DNA of 64,000 nt, from assembly GCF_037104765.1 (NCBI RefSeq), contig NZ_JBAWSY010000007.1, forward strand, positions 1 to 64,000, in the 5' to 3' direction. The stretch's first letter is position 1. Every line of letters begins with the position of its first letter. The notes under the pieces are model-generated. The model saw nothing but the letters and a program-made list of their open reading frames with translations. It did not search any database and was not told the DNA's origin. Position numbers and translations under genes: made by a program. The stretch comes from Psychrobacillus mangrovi. GTDB taxonomy: Bacteria; Bacillota; Bacilli; Bacillales_A; Planococcaceae. Below, piece by piece: positions 26,321-35,066 of this stretch.

Positions 26321-27091
26321 ATGTTTGAAGGAAAAACTTGTGTCATAACAGGTGGAGCAAATGGAATTGGCAGATGTCTTGTAGAGGAGTTTTCAAAGCT
26401 TGGATGCTCTATTGCATTTATTGATAAAGATGAAAAAGCTGGTCAAAAATTGCTTAGTACCTTATCTGGTAATCATTTATTTATTGCAGGAGATTTAGCA
26501 AAAAAAGAAGATATCGAGAATTTTGCCAGTCAAGTCATTCAACAGTATGATTCAATAGATTTCTTATTGAATAATGCATGTTTTAGCAATAAAGGTATTT
26601 TAAGTGATTGTAGTTATGAAGATTTTACTGAAATATTGAATGTAGGAATAACTGCACCTTATATGTTGTCGAAGCTTTTTATGCCTCATTTTAATAGAAA
26701 AGCTGCTATCGTCAATATGGCTTCAACTCGGGCATTTATGTCCCAATCGGACACGGAAAGCTATAGTGCCACCAAAGGAGGTATATCTGCATTAACCCAT
26801 GCTCTTTCTATTAGCTTAGCAGGAAAAGTCCGTGTGAATGCAATCAGCCCTGGTTGGATTGAAACCGGTGCTTACCATGAGGTAAATGAAATCTATACAG
26901 CGTCAGAAGAAGATCGGCTTCAACACCCTTCTCAGCGAATTGGGAATCCCCTAGATATCACAAGAGCAGCAATTTTCTTATGTGATCCCAAAAATGATTT
27001 TATTAATGGAGAAAACATTACAATCGATGGCGGCATGTCTAAACTAATGATCTACCATGGAGATGGCGGTTGGAACTATACTAAACAATGA
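26321..27091 (+). CDS. Short-chain dehydrogenase/reductase
   Basis: A 256-residue classical SDR. The cofactor motif is TGGANGIG, the structural NNA is LNNACFS, the catalytic Ser is in NMASTRAF, and the active-site YSATKGG gives Tyr and Lys. The C-terminal ISPGWIETG and IDGGMSKLM segments are normal. IDKDEK after beta-2 (Asp) suggests NAD(H) preference. The substrate is not inferable. It converges with the methyltransferase gene over a shared terminator. Confidence 0.9.
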   Translation: MFEGKTCVITGGANGIGRCLVEEFSKLGCSIAFIDKDEKAGQKLLSTLSGNHLFIAGDLAKKEDIENFASQVIQQYDSIDFLLNNACFSNKGILSDCSYEDFTEILNVGITAPYMLSKLFMPHFNRKAAIVNMASTRAFMSQSDTESYSATKGGISALTHALSISLAGKVRVNAISPGWIETGAYHEVNEIYTASEEDRLQHPSQRIGNPLDITRAAIFLCDPKNDFINGENITIDGGMSKLMIYHGDGGWNYTKQ

Positions 27092-27092
27092 A

Positions 27093-27131
27093 AAAGAAAA
27101 CACTTGGTGATCTAATCCCAAGTGTTTTCTA
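27093..27131. terminator. Bidirectional terminator
   Basis: A 12-bp perfect stem GAAAACACTTGG / CCAAGTGTTTTC separates the SDR from the convergent methyltransferase gene. Confidence 0.88.
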
Positions 27132-27834
27132 TCTTTTTTCCTTTTACAATCATAAAATGAGGATTTTTCATTAGTCTTTCATATTTTTCAGGTTCTCTCA
27201 TTTTAAAATTTTCTGTTGGTTGGGGTTCAATTAACTGCTCAATTGAAAAATGTGCAAGTGTGTCATTTAGTATCATCTGAAGAGGCCGACGGTAGAATGG
27301 AACTTCAATCATTTTCCCTTCTCTTTCCCATTGATCGATAATGAATTCATTTGAAAAATAATCTCCATTCTCGGATAATTTAAAATCCATGAATGGGTGG
27401 TGGACGGAAAACAATAGTTTTCCACCGGGTTTTAATATTCTCCGAAACTCCTTGAAAGTGCTGTTCCAATCCTTTATGTAATGAAGCACTAGAGAGCTTA
27501 TAATCCAATCAAATGTTTCATTTTCGAAAGGCAGCTTTTCTCCCAAATCTAAACACAATACTTTTGCATTTTCACCAACTCGTCTTCTTGTTGCATCGAC
27601 CATTTTAGGACTAAGATCAGTTCCGGTTACATCTGCACCTAAATGGACCAATTGAATTGTATACCAACCAGCTGCACATCCTGCATCGAGAACTTTATTA
27701 TTACTTAAATCGGATGGCAATAGATTCATCATCGCAGGTCTTTCATATTCCGTATTGAATAGACTTTTTATATCTACGTTATGTTCATAGTCATTCACAA
27801 GTTGATTGTAGGTTTCTTCTACTCTTTTATTCAT
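27112..27834 (-). CDS. Class I SAM-dependent methyltransferase
   Basis: A 240-residue methyltransferase of the Methyltransf_11 type. Motif I is VLDAGCAAGWYTIQL, the acidic loop is VTGTDLSPKMV, and motif post-I/II is FDWIISSLVLHYIKDW; LKPGGKLLFSVHHP follows. The HHPF segment is common in uncharacterised small-molecule methyltransferases. It starts 17 nt after the MFS gene on the same strand, so the two probably form an operon and may act on related compounds. Confidence 0.88.
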   Translation of the reverse strand: MNKRVEETYNQLVNDYEHNVDIKSLFNTEYERPAMMNLLPSDLSNNKVLDAGCAAGWYTIQLVHLGADVTGTDLSPKMVDATRRRVGENAKVLCLDLGEKLPFENETFDWIISSLVLHYIKDWNSTFKEFRRILKPGGKLLFSVHHPFMDFKLSENGDYFSNEFIIDQWEREGKMIEVPFYRRPLQMILNDTLAHFSIEQLIEPQPTENFKMREPEKYERLMKNPHFMIVKGKKIENTWD

Positions 27835-27851
27835 ATTTCACCTCGACTCCT

Positions 27852-29027
27852 TCATACATAGCTTCTCTTTTGAGGATTAGATACAAAGATAACAAAAGAT
27901 AAAATGCCAAGTAATAAAGCAACTAATACTAAAAAGCTAATACCTTCAAATAGCTGAATAAATAGACCGCCTAAAAAAGGACCAGAAAGGCTACCTAGAC
28001 TAAAGGAAATACCACAAATTAAGTTACCTGTTGGGAGTAGTTCCTTCGGCGTTAAGTCAGCCATATAAGAAATTCCAAGTGAGAATGTCGATCCTACGAA
28101 CATTCCGGCTATAAAAAATAATATGGCTATTACCGTGGCAATAGTTTCAAAAAGACTAGCAATTCCAAATGTCACTGCACCAAGGCCGAGCATTATTATT
28201 AATACTTTTCTTCTTCCTATTTTGTCACTTAATACTCCGAGTGGTAGTTGTGATACAACCCCCCCTATTGAAAAGGCCGCTAATATGTAGGACAAGCTTG
28301 TAACTTCAATGGAATTTCGAAGTGCATAAACCGGATAAATTGCGTTTAAAGATGATTCCAAAAATCCGTAAGAAAACGGAGGAATAAATGCTACCCACGC
28401 CACTGCGAAGGCTGCTCCAAATCGTTTCCATGTTCCTGCTTGAGCTGATGAGCTGGTATGAATTTCCGGTTTTTCATTTTTAACAAAAAAGACTAACAAC
28501 CAGGCTCCTAAACACAGAAGACTAGATATGATAAACGGAAGCCCTTCAAAGATTTGTACCAGTTGGACAAGCAAAGGACCTACTGCAAATCCTACACCAA
28601 ATGAAAGACCGTATATCGCTATATTTCTACCTAATCGATGTTGTGGAGAAAAGCTAGTAATCCATGTTTGTGTAGAGAAATGAAGAGCATGATCTCCAAT
28701 CCCTATCAATAATCGTAATACAAACCAAAATGCAACACTCTTCCATAATGGAAAAAGCATTAATGAAATAATTACGAGAAGACCACCTATTATAATAATG
28801 GGCTTGTATCCAAACTTACGGAGTGGTGGCTCAATAAATGGAGATATTAATAATGTACCTATATAAAGACCTGTTGCACTTAATCCATTTATAGTCGCAC
28901 TTACCCCGTCTTGCTCAAATATTACGGAGATGAGTGGCAATAACATCCCTTGTGAAAAACCCGATATGGATACAATCATGACAAGTATCCAAAATCGCTT
29001 ACGTTCAACTGCTGTAAATTGCTGCAT
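27852..29027 (-). CDS. Major facilitator superfamily transporter
   Basis: A 391-residue protein with 12 predicted membrane spans. The N-terminal half and the C-terminal half are separated by a loop near residues 185-205. The MFS motif A is visible in the second half as LGVLSDKIGRRKV. It resembles drug or sugar efflux MFS proteins (YfkF or YitG-like), substrate unknown. It precedes a methyltransferase gene. Its start is preceded by a weak GAGGTAGG-like site. Confidence 0.85.
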   Translation of the reverse strand: MQQFTAVERKRFWILVMIVSISGFSQGMLLPLISVIFEQDGVSATINGLSATGLYIGTLLISPFIEPPLRKFGYKPIIIIGGLLVIISLMLFPLWKSVAFWFVLRLLIGIGDHALHFSTQTWITSFSPQHRLGRNIAIYGLSFGVGFAVGPLLVQLVQIFEGLPFIISSLLCLGAWLLVFFVKNEKPEIHTSSSAQAGTWKRFGAAFAVAWVAFIPPFSYGFLESSLNAIYPVYALRNSIEVTSLSYILAAFSIGGVVSQLPLGVLSDKIGRRKVLIIMLGLGAVTFGIASLFETIATVIAILFFIAGMFVGSTFSLGISYMADLTPKELLPTGNLICGISFSLGSLSGPFLGGLFIQLFEGISFLVLVALLLGILSFVIFVSNPQKRSYV

Positions 29028-29144
29028 ATCCTACCTCGTTTTATATATTCTAAGTTGTTCTAAACAGTAGTGTAGCAGACAAATCGATCACATTATATAT
29101 ATTTTTCTTAAAAATTGGGTAAGCTATAGAAATCAGACATCAAC

Positions 29145-29188
29145 AAAAGGCCCAGTCGATATCTACATGAGATCTGACTGAGCCTTTT
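29145..29188 (-). terminator. Terminator-like hairpin after a minus-strand microORF
   Basis: Imperfect stem AAAAGGCCCAGTC / GACTGAGCCTTTT (one unpaired or mismatched position) enclosing a second small hairpin (GATATC / GATCT region). On the minus strand it ends in TTTT after the frame at 29200-29298. Confidence 0.65.
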
Positions 29189-29199
29189 ACATATAACTA

Positions 29200-29298
29200 T
29201 TATTCACTTGTATGTTCATAACTGCATTTGCGGCCTCTATGCCGGTGAAATGTCTGAATCCCCTCCTTCTCTCGATTGAATGGTTTTCGACTATTCAC
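29200..29298 (-). CDS. Possible 32-residue basic microprotein
   Basis: A minus-strand frame from GTG 29298 to TAA. GGGAGG lies 5 nt upstream of the GTG and a terminator-like hairpin follows 12 nt after the stop, so it has the punctuation of a small gene. The product is basic and His/Arg-rich (PFNREKEG, FHRHRGRK, one Cys) with no membrane segment. I do not recognise it; the transcript could equally be a small RNA. The rest of the 29028-29454 spacer shows no other feature. Confidence 0.35.
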   Translation of the reverse strand: MNSRKPFNREKEGIQTFHRHRGRKCSYEHTSE

Positions 29299-29454
29299 TA
29301 CGGCCTCCCTTCTATGTATGCGTTAGAGATACTTTAACACATAATAAGAAAAGAGTAAATATTCTAAATACATTAATTATTAAAATAACTCTTTAGACCT
29401 ATCTTTTATACCTTTTTTCATTTATTCTTAAATCATAAAGTGAGGTGTTATTCT

Positions 29455-29640
29455 GTGGGTAAACAAATTTCAAATCCAGAACAACAAGTATCTTATTTAA
29501 AAGATCGTCTACAAATGTTTTTAGAGGTATTAGATTCAATTGAACCTGAAACGACTGAACTAGAAGATATAGATCGACTTATTCAAATGATGGATGACTT
29601 AGAGTTAAAGATGGAACAATTTAAAAGTTCAAAGGATTAA
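29455..29640 (+). CDS. SE1561 family small protein
   Basis: A 61-residue acidic, coiled-coil-like protein of the SE1561 family of Bacilli, function unknown. The conserved stretches are QVSYLKDRLQMFLEVLDSIEPE and EDIDRLIQMMDDLELKMEQF. The GTG at 29455 was chosen because GAGGTG lies 8 nt upstream; an earlier GTG is inside that site. A strong terminator follows 57 bp downstream. Confidence 0.8.
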   Translation: MGKQISNPEQQVSYLKDRLQMFLEVLDSIEPETTELEDIDRLIQMMDDLELKMEQFKSSKD

Positions 29641-29696
29641 ATTACATGATAAAGAAGTTCGGAATGCATCACATTGCGAACTCTCAGATTGTGATC

Positions 29697-29732
29697 AAAA
29701 GGTATCGAGAGACCTCCTCTCGATACCTTTTG
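29697..29732 (+). terminator. Terminator of the SE1561-family gene
   Basis: A 15-bp perfect stem AAAAGGTATCGAGAG / CTCTCGATACCTTTT with a 5-nt loop. Confidence 0.88.
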
Positions 29733-29784
29733 TCAATTTATAGAACCAGATCAGTATTCGTCAGCATCTGATGTACATTCTTGG

Positions 29785-29845
29785 CAGATGCTTTCCGCGG
29801 ACAGAGTCGAGCCGCTTCCTTCGCTATGCTCGAGGAAACTTAAAA
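29785..29845. repeat. Fragment of a family B palindromic repeat
   Basis: GGCAGATGCTTTCCGCGGACAG followed by GAGCCGCTTCCTTCGCTATGCTC is like the reverse complement of one arm of the family B element at 7117-7231. The second arm is missing. The remainder up to the fumarase gene (29846-30050) holds no recognised feature. Confidence 0.5.
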
Positions 29846-30050
29846 ACTCGCAATTAGTATTTTTGTACAAACTATTAAACTTACAATTTCTTTATAGATG
29901 ATTATGATGAAGAATTAGAATTTGTATGGAAGCACTCTTTCCCCACCAAATCCCCATTTTAAATATCTGAATCCTCTCTTTTTTTCGAAGTGATTAAATA
30001 GTATACTTGTAATGTTTAAGATATACATACATAGAAGGAGCGTTTATCCC

Positions 30051-31580
30051 ATGCAATTGGAGCAATTAGAAAAAAGTATTTATGACTTAATAACTGAAAC
30101 TTCTACAAATTTACCAAAAGATGTCCGTCGAGCAATTAAAAAAGCAAAAGCAGCTGAAAATGCAGGTACTCGTGCCGCAATGAGTTTAGATACCATTACA
30201 AACAATATCCAAATGGCCGATGATAACGTCTCTCCTATTTGCCAAGACACTGGGTTACCAACATTCAAAATTAAAACACCAGTTGGCGTTAACCAATTAG
30301 AAATTAAAGCAGCGATTAAACGTGCAATCGTGAGTGCTACAAAAGATGCAAAGCTTCGTCCTAACTCCGTTGATTCATTAACAGGGAAAAATAGCGGCGA
30401 CAACCTTGGTGAAGGTGTCCCAGTAATGAAATTTGAGCAATGGGAAAAAGATTATATTGAAATGAAGCTTATCCTAAAAGGTGGCGGCTGTGAAAACAAA
30501 AACATCCAGTATAGCCTTCCTACAGAACTAGAAGGCTTGGGCAGAGCTGGACGCGATTTAGACGGAATTCGTAAATGTATTCTACATTCTGTTTATCAAG
30601 CACAAGGTCAAGGGTGTTCTGCTGGCTTCATCGGAGTTGGTATCGGTGGAGATCGTTCCTCAGGATATGACTTGGCTAAAGAACAATTATTCCGTCATGT
30701 AGAAGATACAAATCCTAATCCTGATTTAGCACAATTAGAAGAGTATATTGTAGAAAAAGCAAATACTCTAGGCATTGGTACTATGGGATTCGGAGGAGAA
30801 GCAACTCTACTTGGCTGTAAAATTGGTGTGATGCACCGAATTCCAGCAAGCTTCTATGTATCTGTTGCTTACAACTGTTGGGCATATCGTCGTATGGCAA
30901 TCAATATTCATCCAACAACAGGTGAAATCATTGATTGGCATTACCAAGATGGAGAAAAAATTGAATTTAAAGAAGAAACTACTGAAGAAGCTCCTAAAAA
31001 AGTGGTGGAACTTCAAGCTCCTATCTCAGAAGAACAAATCCGCTCTCTACAAGTCGGAGATGTTGTTTCAATCAGTGGTCGCATGTACACTGGGCGTGAC
31101 GCAATCCACCATCATTTAATGAGTCATGATGCTCCAGTAGATCTAAACGGACAAATCATTTATCACTGTGGTCCAGTTATGCAAAAAGACGATGAAGGTA
31201 ATTGGCACGTGAGAGCTGCTGGTCCAACTACTTCAATTCGAGAAGAACCATACCAAGGCGATATTATGAAAAAGTTCGGTATTCGTGCGGTTATAGGTAA
31301 AGGTGGTATGGGACCTAAAACACTTGCCGCTTTATCAGAACATGGTGGTGTTTACTTAAATGCGATCGGCGGAGCGGCTCAATACTATGCAGACTGTATT
31401 AAAGGTGTCGAAGGTGTTGACTTAATGGAGTTTGGTATTCCGGAAGCAATGTGGCATTTACGAGTGGAAAACTTCACAGCTGTTGTAACAATGGACTCAC
31501 ACGGCAATAGTTTACATGCAGATGTAGATAAGTCTTCATTAGAAAAATTGTCGGCTTATAAAGAACCTGTGTTCAACTAA
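30051..31580 (+). CDS. fumA: Fumarate hydratase, class I (iron-sulfur)
   Basis: A 509-residue class I fumarase with the alpha (N-terminal) and beta (C-terminal) parts fused, interconverting fumarate and malate. The three [4Fe-4S] cysteines appear in SPICQDTG, KGGGCENKN and GQGCSAGF. The beta part carries SGRMYTGRDAIHH and CGPVM. The ATG at 30051 has AAGGAG ten nt upstream; the longer frame begins with a non-homologous leader. Class I fumarases are oxygen and peroxide labile; its position just upstream of a PerR-controlled gene is therefore notable, but no Per box was seen for it. Confidence 0.94.
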   Translation: MQLEQLEKSIYDLITETSTNLPKDVRRAIKKAKAAENAGTRAAMSLDTITNNIQMADDNVSPICQDTGLPTFKIKTPVGVNQLEIKAAIKRAIVSATKDAKLRPNSVDSLTGKNSGDNLGEGVPVMKFEQWEKDYIEMKLILKGGGCENKNIQYSLPTELEGLGRAGRDLDGIRKCILHSVYQAQGQGCSAGFIGVGIGGDRSSGYDLAKEQLFRHVEDTNPNPDLAQLEEYIVEKANTLGIGTMGFGGEATLLGCKIGVMHRIPASFYVSVAYNCWAYRRMAINIHPTTGEIIDWHYQDGEKIEFKEETTEEAPKKVVELQAPISEEQIRSLQVGDVVSISGRMYTGRDAIHHHLMSHDAPVDLNGQIIYHCGPVMQKDDEGNWHVRAAGPTTSIREEPYQGDIMKKFGIRAVIGKGGMGPKTLAALSEHGGVYLNAIGGAAQYYADCIKGVEGVDLMEFGIPEAMWHLRVENFTAVVTMDSHGNSLHADVDKSSLEKLSAYKEPVFN

Positions 31581-31589
31581 ACGTTTAAA

Positions 31590-31618
31590 TTGACATTAAA
31601 TAACTTCTAAATTATAAT
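31590..31618 (+). promoter_or_regulatory. zosA promoter with consensus -35 and -10
   Basis: TTGACA (31590-31595) and TATAAT (31613-31618) are both perfect sigma-A hexamers with 17-nt spacing, ~107 nt upstream of the ATPase start. The -10 lies inside the Per box. Confidence 0.9.
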
Positions 31619-31626
31619 AATTATAA
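31612..31626. promoter_or_regulatory. Perfect Per box over the zosA -10
   Basis: TTATAATAATTATAA is an exact match to the Per box consensus TTATAATNATTATAA (7-1-7 inverted repeat). PerR bound here would block RNA polymerase at the -10. In B. subtilis zosA is a known PerR target, which supports both the gene call and the operator. Confidence 0.93.
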
Positions 31627-31641
31627 AGTAGTAATGAATAT

Positions 31642-31676
31642 AAAATGGGTTTCCAACTGGGAATCCATTTTCGTCA
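31642..31676 (+). terminator. Terminator-like hairpin in the zosA leader
   Basis: AAATGGGTTTCC / GGGAATCCATTT forms a 12-bp stem with two G-U pairs and a 4-nt loop, followed by TTCGTCATTTT. It could end the fumarase transcript, but it lies downstream of the zosA promoter, so zosA transcripts must pass it. Confidence 0.55.
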
Positions 31677-31724
31677 TTTTATAAGCTTAATAAGAGTGAA
31701 ATTCATTATCAAGGAGGTATTTAC

Positions 31725-33635
31725 ATGTCTACTATAAAGGAAACAAATGAGAATTCATCATTTTTTAAATCCCTAATTCCCCATTTGGAGCTAATTGCCG
31801 CTCTCTTCTCTGGGGTATTAATTCTCGTTGCTTGGTTGCTTAGTAATGCTGCCCAAGAGACAGCTTCTATCGTATTTTATTTATTAGCATTTGTCATTGG
31901 GGGCTTCGCAAAAGCCAAAGAAGGTATAGAAGCAACCATTGAAGATAAAGAATTGAATGTAGAAATGCTGATGATTTTAGCAGCAATTGGTTCTGCTATA
32001 ATCGGTTATTGGACAGAGGGTGCTATATTAATTTTCATCTTCGCTGTTAGTGGTGCACTTGAAACCTATACTATGAACAAAAGTAAAAAAGAGATATCTT
32101 CTCTCATGAAATTACAACCGGAAGAAGCATGGAAACTAAACAGTGACGGCTCTACAATTCGTGTCTCCGTAAACGAACTTGTAGTCGGAGATCAATTGGT
32201 TGTCAAACCAGGAGAAAGAATACCTGCAGACGGAATCATTGTAAGTGGCTTTACAGCAGTAGATGAAGCTGCAATTAGCGGTGAGTCTATTCCTGTTTCC
32301 AAACAAACAAAAGATGAACTATATGCTGGTACCGTGAATATTAGTGGGGCTATTACTATGGAGATGACAAAAGCAAATGAGGATTCACTTTTCCAAAAGA
32401 TTATCCAACTTGTTCAATCTGCTCAAGATGAAAAATCTCCTGCACAACAATTTATTGAGAAATTTGAAGGTACTTATGTAAAATTCGTATTGCTTAGCGT
32501 GGCAGTTATGATGTTTCTTCCACATTACTTACTTGGCTGGGACTGGACGACCACGTTGTATAGAGCGATGGTTTTATTGGTAGTAGCATCACCTTGTGCT
32601 CTTGTAGCTTCAATTATGCCTGCTACACTTGCAGCTATTTCAAATGGTGCAAAAAGTGGCATTTTGTTTAAAGGTGGAGTCCATTTAGAAAACGTAAGTG
32701 AAATGAAAGCAATTGCTTTAGATAAAACAGGTACATTAACACAAGGGAAACCAGTTGTAACAGACTTTTTTGTTCGAGAAGATTTAGATAAAATTACAAC
32801 TTTGACAATGCTGGCAACGATTGAAACACAGTCGAATCACCCACTTGCACAAGCAATAACTTCTTTTGCCAAATCAGAAGGAATAAGTCAACTACCCCTT
32901 ATCCATATTGAGGATAAACCTGGATTTGGCTTAGAAGCAACTATTGATGGTCAAACAATTATTGTAGGAAAACCTGAATTTGTGAATAAAGAAGATGCCT
33001 TTGCTTTTCAAAATGGCATTGCAGCAACATTAGCGGATGAAGGAAAGACCGTCATCTTCATGCGAGATGAAAAAGGAATTGCTGCTGCCGCAGCTCTAAA
33101 AGATACAGTTCGTGAAGAAGCAAAAGAAGCTATAAAGTTACTTCAATCATTAGGAATAAAAACCGTGATGCTAACAGGGGATAATGAAAAAACAGCGAAA
33201 GTAATTGCAAAAGAAGCAGGAATCGATCAATATATCGCTGAATGTCTACCTGAAACGAAAGTAGAACATATGAAAGCATTGTTGAATGAGTATAAATTCG
33301 TTGGAATGGTCGGTGACGGCATTAATGATGCTCCTGCATTAGCAACCGCAACAACAGGATTTGCTATGGGTGAAGGATCAGATGTAGCACTTGAAACTGC
33401 AGATGTAGTCTTAATGAAAAATGATTTATCAAAAATCGCATATGCAGTTAAAATGTCTCGAAAAATGCAACGAATAGTAAAACAAAACATCGTCTTTTCT
33501 ATTTCAGTTATAGCCGTGCTAATAATCTCAAACTTCCTACAAGCAGTTGACCTTCCACTTGGGGTTATCGGTCATGAAGGAAGCACTATTCTAGTAATCT
33601 TAAATGGTTTAAGAATGTTAAATAGAAACATTTAA
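31725..33635 (+). CDS. zosA: Heavy-metal P-type ATPase, ZosA-like
   Basis: A 636-residue P1B-ATPase without an N-terminal HMA domain, the same length class as B. subtilis ZosA (zinc transport under peroxide stress). The CPx-type membrane motif is SPC (VVASPCALVASIMPA), the phosphorylated Asp is in DKTGTLT, the HP locus is SNHPLAQA, and the hinge is GDGINDAPALA. Predicted membrane helices flank these domains in usual order. AAGGAGG precedes the ATG. The perfect Per box upstream makes ZosA more likely than CadA. Metal specificity is otherwise inferred, not read. Confidence 0.9.
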   Translation: MSTIKETNENSSFFKSLIPHLELIAALFSGVLILVAWLLSNAAQETASIVFYLLAFVIGGFAKAKEGIEATIEDKELNVEMLMILAAIGSAIIGYWTEGAILIFIFAVSGALETYTMNKSKKEISSLMKLQPEEAWKLNSDGSTIRVSVNELVVGDQLVVKPGERIPADGIIVSGFTAVDEAAISGESIPVSKQTKDELYAGTVNISGAITMEMTKANEDSLFQKIIQLVQSAQDEKSPAQQFIEKFEGTYVKFVLLSVAVMMFLPHYLLGWDWTTTLYRAMVLLVVASPCALVASIMPATLAAISNGAKSGILFKGGVHLENVSEMKAIALDKTGTLTQGKPVVTDFFVREDLDKITTLTMLATIETQSNHPLAQAITSFAKSEGISQLPLIHIEDKPGFGLEATIDGQTIIVGKPEFVNKEDAFAFQNGIAATLADEGKTVIFMRDEKGIAAAAALKDTVREEAKEAIKLLQSLGIKTVMLTGDNEKTAKVIAKEAGIDQYIAECLPETKVEHMKALLNEYKFVGMVGDGINDAPALATATTGFAMGEGSDVALETADVVLMKNDLSKIAYAVKMSRKMQRIVKQNIVFSISVIAVLIISNFLQAVDLPLGVIGHEGSTILVILNGLRMLNRNI

Positions 33636-33659
33636 AATAATATTGAAATTTTGGTAAGT

Positions 33660-33689
33660 CAAAAAGGACTTATTACAGTCCTTTTTGAT
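33660..33689 (+). terminator. zosA terminator
   Basis: Perfect stem AAAAAGGACT / AGTCCTTTTT with a 6-nt loop. Confidence 0.85.
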
Positions 33690-33904
33690 TCCTTCTTAAT
33701 AATGGCATTTCCTACTTCTGCAAACCTGCCCCGTTCTTTGAAATAGCACCTACTCTGCTAATTTTTTTAAAGTAAAAATACCCTATTTTTCTTTGCTACG
33801 TCTACCGGTATACCCATCCAAATTTTTCTTTTATAAAAAAATTTAACAATATGAATTGGTCACAAATATAATATAGTAAATGTAAAGGTAGGGAGTTTGA
33901 AGGT

Positions 33905-34186
33905 ATGGGGCTACACATTCATCAAGTAAAAAAAATTCTTCAAGATGTAGAGTTTGATTTAGTATTTAAAAATGTCGCGGACCTAGCTGGTGTTGTATGG
34001 GAAATATACCACATTGTTGATCCTAGCCAGGAAAATTTAGTAGTTGCCATCCTTAAACATACTGAAGGACAAAATTTGGGTACCCAAAACTTTATTCATC
34101 CCAATGCTGAAGGTTTAGAAGAGGTTGTGGAATTCAGCGAGGCTCAATTAAGTGCTTTTACTAAGATTGTCGCTGCCAGAAATTAA
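33905..34186 (+). CDS. Hypothetical protein, 93 residues
   Basis: A soluble acidic protein that I do not recognise. It looks like an alpha/beta fold: LHIHQVKKILQDVEFDLVFKN, a short strand, then VVAILKH and a C-terminal helix (SEAQLSAFTKIVAARN). GGGAG and GAAGG lie upstream of the ATG, with a TATAAT-like -10 near 33867-33875. The preceding spacer from the zosA terminator contains no other gene. The codon use is like that of neighbours, so a real gene is likely. Confidence 0.6.
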   Translation: MGLHIHQVKKILQDVEFDLVFKNVADLAGVVWEIYHIVDPSQENLVVAILKHTEGQNLGTQNFIHPNAEGLEEVVEFSEAQLSAFTKIVAARN

Positions 34187-34239
34187 TAAAAATTCTCACC
34201 TCTAAATCATCGGTACGATTTTTATTAGAGTTACGATAT

Positions 34240-34490
34240 CAGTATTCCTTCAACTAAAGCACCCGATAGCCATCCATGCAGCAAAAACGCTGCACCACAG
34301 AGAATGAAAATTGTTTCAGAGCGGGTATATATAGGTACGGCTGGCGAAGAAGGTCATGAACTATGGTGCATAGAGCCCAGCCGCTAGTCTGACTCAAACG
34401 ACCAGGGTGCATCACAGACTGCCACACCCATTACGGGTAGAACTCATGGAAGATTAATCCTACTCTGGTTATTGCACCAGCCTTACCTTT
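34240..34490. other. GC-richer structured segment, possible mobile-element RNA remnant
   Basis: This ~250-bp stretch is clearly more GC-rich than its flanks and has no open frame. It folds locally: GCAGC / GCTGC (34277-34293), CGGCTGG / CCAGCCG (about 34338-34384), AGTCTG / CAGACT (about 34386-34422), ACCC / GGGT and CTGG / CCAG. Serial stem-loops with large internal loops recall non-coding ends of IS110-type elements (bridge RNA), but this is only a resemblance. No transposase is nearby. The segment 34491-34660 shows nothing. Confidence 0.4.
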
Positions 34491-34661
34491 TATTCTATAC
34501 AAAATAGATGTTTCTTGAGTACCCAATCAAACCCAAGTTAATCAATTTTAAGGCTCAGCCTATTTTAAAAAAGCATATTCTGAGTCTCTTTTGTTTTGCA
34601 ATTTTTTAGATTTTGAGCATTTTTTAATTTTCATGGGAGCTCAACAAGAACTCATATAAAA

Positions 34662-34700
34662 ACAAGCTAATTCGATAAAAAGAATTAGTTTGTCATTCTA
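34662..34700 (-). terminator. Terminator of the decayed flavin oxidoreductase gene
   Basis: Stem ACAAGCTAATTC / GAATTAGTTTGT (one G-U) with a 9-nt loop, just after the stop of the pseudogene on the minus strand. Confidence 0.65.
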
Positions 34701-34704
34701 TCTC

Positions 34705-34959
34705 CTACAGTTCAAATTCTTTAATAACAGCAGTTGGTTGTAATACTTTTTCCGGTTCGAACTCTTTTAAAGGCTCTTCATTTTGAACTTTCTTTACCCA
34801 ATCGTGATTAGCCAATGCTCCTTTTCCTAAAGTTACAATATCAGCATGACCATTAATAATAATTTCAGTAGCTCTATCTGGCTTCTCTAACTGTCCGTTT
34901 GCCATAATAGGTAATTGACTATATTTTTTTGCAAGTGCTACAAGTGAATCTTCTCCCGT
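34705..34959 (-). pseudogene. Remnant of an NADH:flavin oxidoreductase (old yellow enzyme family)
   Basis: The reading frame GEDSLVALAKKYSQLPIMANG ... DIVTLGKGALANHDWVKKV is the C-terminal ~85 residues of an old yellow enzyme-type oxidoreductase, including the phosphate-binding GxxxI/V-x-x-G-x-G end of the TIM barrel. An in-frame TAA stands directly upstream (34960-34962) and about 250 N-terminal residues, with the catalytic His pair, are missing. The short frame before the stop (starts near 35006) could be a leftover of the original start. A large internal deletion is the best explanation. Confidence 0.75.
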
Positions 34960-35066
34960 TTAACGCCCCGTTAGTTTCTTCACAATTTTTAGTTTTCGAT
35001 AGTCCATTCCTCTTACTTCTTCTTAACATATAATGTTAAGGAACTGACTAAAAGGAGTGAAAACCC

